Assembly: GCF_004345005.1 (NCBI RefSeq)
Contig: NZ_SMMX01000007.1
Coordinates: 1-64,000 of the forward strand
Direction: 5' to 3'
Source: Extibacter muris
GTDB taxonomy: Bacteria > Bacillota > Clostridia > Lachnospirales > Lachnospiraceae
DNA: 64,000 bases
This document shows positions 59,099-64,000 of this stretch, piece by piece. Position 1 is the first letter of the stretch, and every line of letters starts with the position of its first letter. The translations under genes and the position numbers were made by a program. Under the pieces are notes generated by a model that worked only from the letters and a program-made list of their open reading frames with translations, ran no database searches and was not told the origin of the DNA.

Positions 59099-61239
59099 AT
59101 TTCAATACTTGTATCCGCGAGGGGAACGACATTTGTGGGATGCCGTGCTCCCTACAAGCGACTCATTTCAATCCACGTTCCCGCGAGGGGAACGACCATT
59201 GCATTGCCGGACTCTGTAAAACTGGACAAATTTCAATCCACGTTCCCGCGAGGGGAACGACTAATTACGCAAAAATTATTAAAAATATGATTGCTATTTC
59301 AATCCACGTTCCCGCGAGGGGAACGACCATGACGGATGACCTGTACGCGGATATCATGGCTATTTCAATCCACGTTCCCGCGAGGGGAACGACGATATCA
59401 CCTTGTACAACCACCATTATAATAAAATTTCAATCCACGTTCCCGCGAGGGGAACGACAAACCCGACCTTAAAAGAGACCGACGAAGGATATATTTCAAT
59501 CCACGTTCCCGCGAGGGGAACGACGGGTGAATTTACCCCCACGAAATTGAAGGCAAAATTTCAATCCACGTTCCCGCGAGGGGAACGACTGATTCAGATA
59601 GAGCGGCAAATACCTATCAAGCAATTTCAATCCACGTTCCCGCGAGGGGAACGACTTATCGTTCAACGATATAATGCGTGTAGGAGGTGATTTCAATCCA
59701 CGTTCCCGCGAGGGGAACGACCTGGATCCCCGGTACCGCCTGCATTTTTATCGCAATTTCAATCCACGTTCCCGCGAGGGGAACGACTATTGCCCCAGAA
59801 CGAACATTCTGCATCAATAACGATTTCAATCCACGTTCCCGCGAGGGGAACGACAGAGGCAGCCTCCGTACATGCTAACAATGAAAAATTTCAATCCACG
59901 TTCCCGCGAGGGGAACGACGCCTCCAGGAAATTCGCCGCTGACACCACTGTTATTTCAATCCACGTTCCCGCGAGGGGAACGACAAGTGGTATTATGGTA
60001 GCATCAGGAAGCGGTAGAATTTCAATCCACGTTCCCGCGAGGGGAACGACCTATCTCTAATTCCATGTTCCGGCTGTCTGCAACATTTCAATCCACGTTC
60101 CCGCGAGGGGAACGACTATCTGCCAGTAAAGGTTATCTGGTAGATGTAAATATTTCAATCCACGTTCCCGCGAGGGGAACGACGGAAGCGCTCCTGATCA
60201 TAATAAGTATCAAACTATTTCAATCCACGTTCCCGCGAGGGGAACGACTGCGACCCGCGTGCCCTGTTATGTCGGATTGTTATTTCAATCCACGTTCCCG
60301 CGAGGGGAACGACACCTGAGCGATGCTGACCTGAGCGGTGCTGACCTATTTCAATCCACGTTCCCGCGAGGGGAACGACAAAAAGCTGGTTATACTACCT
60401 TTACTTTAAGAAAAATTTCAATCCACGTTCCCGCGAGGGGAACGACAAACACAAGCCCCGGTATCTCCATCTTTTGATGGAAATTTCAATCCACGTTCCC
60501 GCGAGGGGAACGACACCTCTGGAGCATATAAGCCGATGCTTTCTAGCAAATTTCAATCCACGTTCCCGCGAGGGGAACGACGGTGCACAGATGACGCTTA
60601 CGTTGACAGGGGACGTATTTCAATCCACGTTCCCGCGAGGGGAACGACGCAGTAATCGACTCCAGCTCCCGCTACACGCAGATTTCAATCCACGTTCCCG
60701 CGAGGGGAACGACGGTGCACAGATGACGCTTACGTTGACAGGGGACGTATTTCAATCCACGTTCCCGCGAGGGGAACGACTCCTTCTGGAAAAGACATGC
60801 TGCGATTCAAGGAATTTCAATCCACGTTCCCGCGAGGGGAACGACGGAGGGTATCGGCCATATTGATTTCGGGAAGGAATTTCAATCCACGTTCCCGCGA
60901 GGGGAACGACTACCGCTGCACAGACCCCCGAGACGTTCAGTGCAATTTCAATCCACGTTCCCGCGAGGGGAACGACTTGATAGGATTCTGAACAATACGC
61001 CAAAAGGGACATTTCAATCCACGTTCCCGCGAGGGGAACGACGAGAGTACAGCGAGGACAGACAGGTCAGAATTTATTTCAATCCACGTTCCCGCGAGGG
61101 GAACGACTATATGGACAACGCATATTACGAGTCGATGTATCCATTTCAATCCACGTTCCCGCGAGGGGAACGACATCCGTTTCCGAACTTCATGCCGGAC
61201 TTGCTCTATTTCAATCCACGTTCCCGCGAGGGGAACGAC
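59099..61239 (-). CRISPR. CRISPR array, type I-C, 33 repeats and 32 spacers
   Basis: I count 33 copies of a 32-bp repeat with 33-36 bp spacers, starting 59099, 59165, 59230 and so on to 61208. Read with the cas genes (minus strand) the repeat is GTCGTTCCCCTCGCGGGAAC then GTGGATTGAAAT. The stem and GTGGATTGAAA end are type I-C-like. All copies look identical except the last one on the low side (59099-59130), which is degenerate in the middle and marks the trailer end. The leader is thus at the high side, next to cas2. Spacers 60582-60616 and 60714-60748 are identical. Confidence 0.98.
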
Positions 61240-61410
61240 AGCAATCATATACAAATTCCAGTTGATACATAATATGGTTATCAACTATTTTTCACAACAG
61301 TTTATATTATTCCTTCTTTTTTCAATGTATAACTTATAACAAACTGGCATTTTTGTGCACTATTTCTGGTGCGAGTCTCCCAGACATTATATGTGTAACT
61401 GCTATTCGCA
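61240..61410 (-). promoter_or_regulatory. CRISPR leader
   Basis: 171 bp of mostly A/T-rich DNA between cas2 and the first repeat. It includes an inverted pair GTGCGA/TCGCAC (about 61369-61374 and 61406-61411), with GGGAGA between them on the minus strand, a pattern I associate with type I-C leaders. It should hold the array promoter and the signals for spacer addition. Confidence 0.75.
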
Positions 61411-61701
61411 CTACAGAATCAGAGTCTGATCCACAGCCACTCCCCGGTCTACTCCGATATGTTCAACTTTTGTCTTGTAATTATTTCCAAGGTAGTAGAA
61501 CCTCAGGCTGTCTACCTCTTCATCAATAATGTCTGTCAAGATAGATTTAAGAAGCACGCTCTGCGCATTATCCAGTATACACTCGAATACCGAATTTTGT
61601 ACTCTTCTTCCATAATTCACACACTGCTTTGCAACCTTCCGGAGTCTGCTTCTCCCTGCTGCTGTTTCAGTATTTACATCATAAGTTATTAAAACAAGCA
61701 T
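61411..61701 (-). CDS. cas2: CRISPR-associated endonuclease Cas2
   Basis: 96 residues with the ferredoxin-like Cas2 start MLVLITYDVNTETAAGRSRL, the KVAKQCVNYGRRVQNSVFEC segment and SLRFYYLGNNYKTKVEHIG. The early Asp in the YDV strand is the family's metal residue. It bridges two Cas1 dimers in spacer capture. It ends 171 bp before the array. Confidence 0.97.
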   Translation of the reverse strand: MLVLITYDVNTETAAGRSRLRKVAKQCVNYGRRVQNSVFECILDNAQSVLLKSILTDIIDEEVDSLRFYYLGNNYKTKVEHIGVDRGVAVDQTLIL

Positions 61702-61712
61702 TTCAAATCACC

Positions 61713-62744
61713 TCACTTCCACAGAAATGGAGGATAAGCATCTAAGTCGCCTCTTAAATACCTTGACAATAGCATTGCCTGTACATATGGCACCATTCCC
61801 CATTCGACCTTTTCTTTTAGAAATGGGTGTGTCAAGGTTTCCCTCTTTTTATTTTGCCATTCTGTAAGGATCCTTTTCCGAGCTTCATCTTTCATAAGGA
61901 CAGCATTGTTTTCTTTCGTCACGAAATCTTTTCCATTAACTATCTTCTTATTGATTAGAGAAAGTACAAACCGGTCTGCCAGTACAGGTCTGAGCTCCTC
62001 CACCAGGTCAAGGGCCAGCGAGGCTCTGCCCGGGCGCTCTGTATGCAGTACACCTACATACGGATCCACCCCTACAGTCTCTAGGGCCGATATGACACTA
62101 TTTGTTACAAGCGTGTATGCAAAGGACAACATTGCATTGACTTTATCCAGAGGCGGTCTCTTATTTCTTACTTGAAAGGTAAAATCTTTCTTCTGCTGCA
62201 GAATCAACTCATCAAACACACTAAAGTAAATGCTGGCCGCCTCCCCCTCATACCCCCGCAGCTGCTCTTTTGATATGCTGTCTTGAATTGCCTTAAGAGA
62301 ATCTTTCAGCATAGCAGAAGCCTTTTTAACTCTCTCTGCATCAATCTGCATTCCGTGGTCTCTCGTAGCCCTCTCCAGTACCCATCTTGCGTTGTGGACT
62401 TTTCCTAAGATACAATTCTTCGCCACACCAAGACTTTCCATTTTGTCCATACTCATATCGTACTGCCTTTTTCTCAACAGCACATTCCCTTTTATCCGGC
62501 CTGCAATTCGCGCCATGAATCTGCCATTAGGCGTCAGGTAGCAAAGTGATATATTCCGTTCCGCACAAGCACCCATCAATGCCGGACTTGTACCTCTGTA
62601 TCCGAAAGACACGACTCCTTCCAGATTATGCAGCGGCACCCTTCCGACTTCCCTGTCCTTGTCCAGCACAACGATATTTTCACCATCCAGAGAGAGGTAA
62701 CTGTCTTCTGAAGTTATATATAAAGTATTTAATAATTTCTTCAT
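61713..62744 (-). CDS. cas1: CRISPR-associated endonuclease Cas1 (type I-C)
   Basis: About 343 residues. It begins KKLLNTLYITSEDSYLSLDG; ALMGACAERNISLCYLTPNG, the catalytic Glu in LRGYEGEAASIYFSVFDEL, and the His in DPYVGVLHTERPGRASLALD with DLVEELRP are in place. ATG 62744 overlaps the cas4 stop (ATGA) and has GGAGGAAGGGG before it. It integrates new spacers. Confidence 0.97.
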   Translation of the reverse strand: MKKLLNTLYITSEDSYLSLDGENIVVLDKDREVGRVPLHNLEGVVSFGYRGTSPALMGACAERNISLCYLTPNGRFMARIAGRIKGNVLLRKRQYDMSMDKMESLGVAKNCILGKVHNARWVLERATRDHGMQIDAERVKKASAMLKDSLKAIQDSISKEQLRGYEGEAASIYFSVFDELILQQKKDFTFQVRNKRPPLDKVNAMLSFAYTLVTNSVISALETVGVDPYVGVLHTERPGRASLALDLVEELRPVLADRFVLSLINKKIVNGKDFVTKENNAVLMKDEARKRILTEWQNKKRETLTHPFLKEKVEWGMVPYVQAMLLSRYLRGDLDAYPPFLWK

Positions 62745-63403
62745 TCCCCTTCCTCCAATGCTTTCTGTACGTACTCTTTTACAGACGAAGTTTTTCCAAG
62801 TTTGGGCAGACAGATGTCCTTTAAAGAACAGCCATTGCATTTTTTGCTCCATTTCACCTTCGGCGTATATCCCCGTTCAAAATATAGATGCATTTCCTGA
62901 AACATAGCTCTGACCTTCCGTCTTATATCGTCTGTTATGTCTACCCTCTCTCTTTTTCTTGTTTCCCCATAAAATATAGCACCTTCGTTAATAACAGCAG
63001 AAAACATTTCTTCGAGGCACATACACTGGGCTGCCAGCTGTATGATATCTTCCTCCGAACTCTTTGGTTTTCCTTTTTTGTACTCAATCGGATATATCCT
63101 ATATACCCCTCTGTGACCGTGCAGCGTAACTCCATCTTCTGCTTTTTGAAATTCCACCACGTCACATTCTCCACTGACGCCCATCTCCCTGGAATATACC
63201 GGAAGCGCTCTTGCAATCATGACATCCTTTCGTTTTTCGCTGAGATAAGGATCATGGACCTTTTTGTGCATCAGTTCCCCTACAACCGTATGTACATTCT
63301 CTTCCCACTGCTGTTCGATATGAATAAGCGCCCACTGCCTGCGGCAGAACTGAAAATGCTGGATTCCCGATATCATCAGATATTCTTCTTCCCTGTACTC
63401 CAT
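62741..63403 (-). CDS. cas4: CRISPR-associated exonuclease Cas4
   Basis: 220 residues, RecB-like. ISGIQHFQFCRRQWALIHIE carries the first cysteine, VSGECDVVEF the metal Asp, YRIYPIEYKKGKPK the catalytic Glu-x-Lys, and KKCNGCSLKDICLP the three C-terminal cysteines of the 4Fe-4S cluster. It trims prespacers and selects PAM ends with Cas1-Cas2. Its ATG overlaps the cas7 stop region by one base. Confidence 0.96.
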   Translation of the reverse strand: MEYREEEYLMISGIQHFQFCRRQWALIHIEQQWEENVHTVVGELMHKKVHDPYLSEKRKDVMIARALPVYSREMGVSGECDVVEFQKAEDGVTLHGHRGVYRIYPIEYKKGKPKSSEEDIIQLAAQCMCLEEMFSAVINEGAIFYGETRKRERVDITDDIRRKVRAMFQEMHLYFERGYTPKVKWSKKCNGCSLKDICLPKLGKTSSVKEYVQKALEEGE

Positions 63404-64000
63404 TAATTTTTTCTTGTCACCTCCACAGTATCGGGGATTCGTTCTTCGTATACCGTCACATCATAATCCTGATATTTTCTTGGATACACGACTTCCTCTT
63501 TCCGTTTTACCTCTACGGCATCAAACAACCTGTAGGAAGGACAGTCCCCTAATTCTTTGCTATGCTTGAATACGATTAATTCACGTACAGCCATCTTCCC
63601 TCTTGCTGCTGAATGGTCATGCTCGAACATATTGATAATAGCTTCCCACAGGAGTTCCAGGTCATCTTCTGAAAAGCCCGTAACTTTCCGTGCCAGGTTG
63701 GCAGATATATAACCTTCCACCCTGTAAAGGCCATATGGGACAATGCTTTTTCTACCCATCTCATTCTTCTTCACCGCTGCATCTTCTTCTGTCGTGATGG
63801 CAACCCTGGTAATCGCAATCTCCTGGCTAATTATCGGGTCTATGCTTCTCGCAAATCCAAGCTGCACAGGTCCCCGGACTTGTCCACAGTTGAGCGCCGC
63901 TTTTACAAATGTTGTCATAACAGCGCCAAATGTACGAATATCATAAAAGTTGCTGCACATAAAGTCTCTGATCTTACCATCCGCATTCGGATCATTCTTT
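63403..64000 (-). CDS. cas7: CRISPR-associated protein Cas7 (type I-C), 3' part
   Basis: At least 199 residues are present and the frame is still open at the window edge (DPNADGKIRDF before MCSNFYDIRTFGAV). NCGQVRGPVQLGFARSIDPI, then AITRVAITTEED and MGRKSIVPYGLYRVEGYISA match Csd2/Cas7c, the backbone subunit that coats the crRNA. The N-terminus lies outside. cas3, cas5c and cas8c are expected further right. Confidence 0.96.
   Translation of the reverse strand, partial: KNDPNADGKIRDFMCSNFYDIRTFGAVMTTFVKAALNCGQVRGPVQLGFARSIDPIISQEIAITRVAITTEEDAAVKKNEMGRKSIVPYGLYRVEGYISANLARKVTGFSEDDLELLWEAIINMFEHDHSAARGKMAVRELIVFKHSKELGDCPSYRLFDAVEVKRKEEVVYPRKYQDYDVTVYEERIPDTVEVTRKN

Noticed and set aside
59099-61239. 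Array read on the plus strand with a leader on the low-coordinate side
   Set aside because: The degenerate repeat is at the low end, the cas genes and the A/T-rich leader-like segment are at the high end, and the repeat ends in GTGGATTGAAAT only on the minus strand.
59140-61284. Several open frames of 60-130 residues with repeated NPRSREGND or STFPRGER words
   Set aside because: They are translations of the CRISPR repeats and spacers on both strands, not genes.

Overview
The window looks like a chromosomal segment of a gut-type member of the Lachnospiraceae (Clostridia, Firmicutes). The evidence is moderate GC content, strong AGGAGG-type ribosome binding sites, a T-box and a TPP riboswitch, genes of anaerobic metabolism (double-cubane reductase with activase, ion-pumping pyrophosphatase, FeoAB) and a type I-C CRISPR system. 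I cannot name the species from sequence alone. Most genes lie on the minus strand.

Layout. 1-2.7 kb: a decayed group II intron, then two different toxin-antitoxin-like gene pairs placed behind the rpsI terminator, each next to a copy of the same repeat. 2.7-3.7 kb: rpsI and rplM with their own promoter and a leader hairpin. 3.7-10.2 kb: ferredoxin-nitroreductase, MATE pump, two GNAT acetyltransferases, a broken IS110 element and a GH13 glycosidase. 10.2-14.3 kb: a sigma-factor/DUF4179 operon carrying three in-frame stop codons but no frameshift, a flavin reductase-like gene, and tyrS under a tyrosine T-box. 14.3-22.8 kb: a complete sialic acid operon (nanE, nanA, SSS transporter, yhcH, nanK, rpiR, nagA, DUF5714 gene) divergent from nagB; together these take sialic acid to fructose-6-phosphate. 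22.9-25.8 kb: AraC regulator with methyltransferase, a truncated GTPase-like pseudogene and a small exported protein. 26-31.7 kb: hppA, the reductase/activase/DUF3343 cluster and a cysteine desulfurase-like gene. 31.7-35.2 kb: truA and ecfT-ecfA2-ecfA1. 35.3-46.7 kb: transporters, cyclophilin, exported and cytosolic proteins of unknown role, an AmmeMemoRadiSam locus whose radical SAM gene has lost its core, cysteine desulfidase, NudC, a cytidylate kinase-like protein and CarD. 46.8-49.8 kb: feoB-feoA divergent from a DtxR-type regulator. 49.9-54.9 kb: ArsC-like protein, cysK and a thiSFGHE operon under a TPP riboswitch. 55-58.3 kb: a phosphatidylethanolamine cluster (psd, pssA, flippase-like gene, PAP2). 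58.5-64 kb: an IS200 remnant, a CRISPR array of 33 repeats, then cas2, cas1, cas4 and the 3' part of cas7 of a type I-C system that runs off the right edge.

Two themes cut across the window. First, several families of palindromic intergenic repeats recur, and some overlap gene ends: the GH13 stop codon and the truA start region. Second, decayed genes repeatedly show a clean internal deletion (group II reverse transcriptase, IS110 transposase, radical SAM gene, GTPase-like gene). I found no single large unknown defence system. The most unusual structures are the cassette-like toxin-antitoxin repeats behind rpsI, the stop-codon-punctuated sigma operon, and the repeat-derived start of truA.
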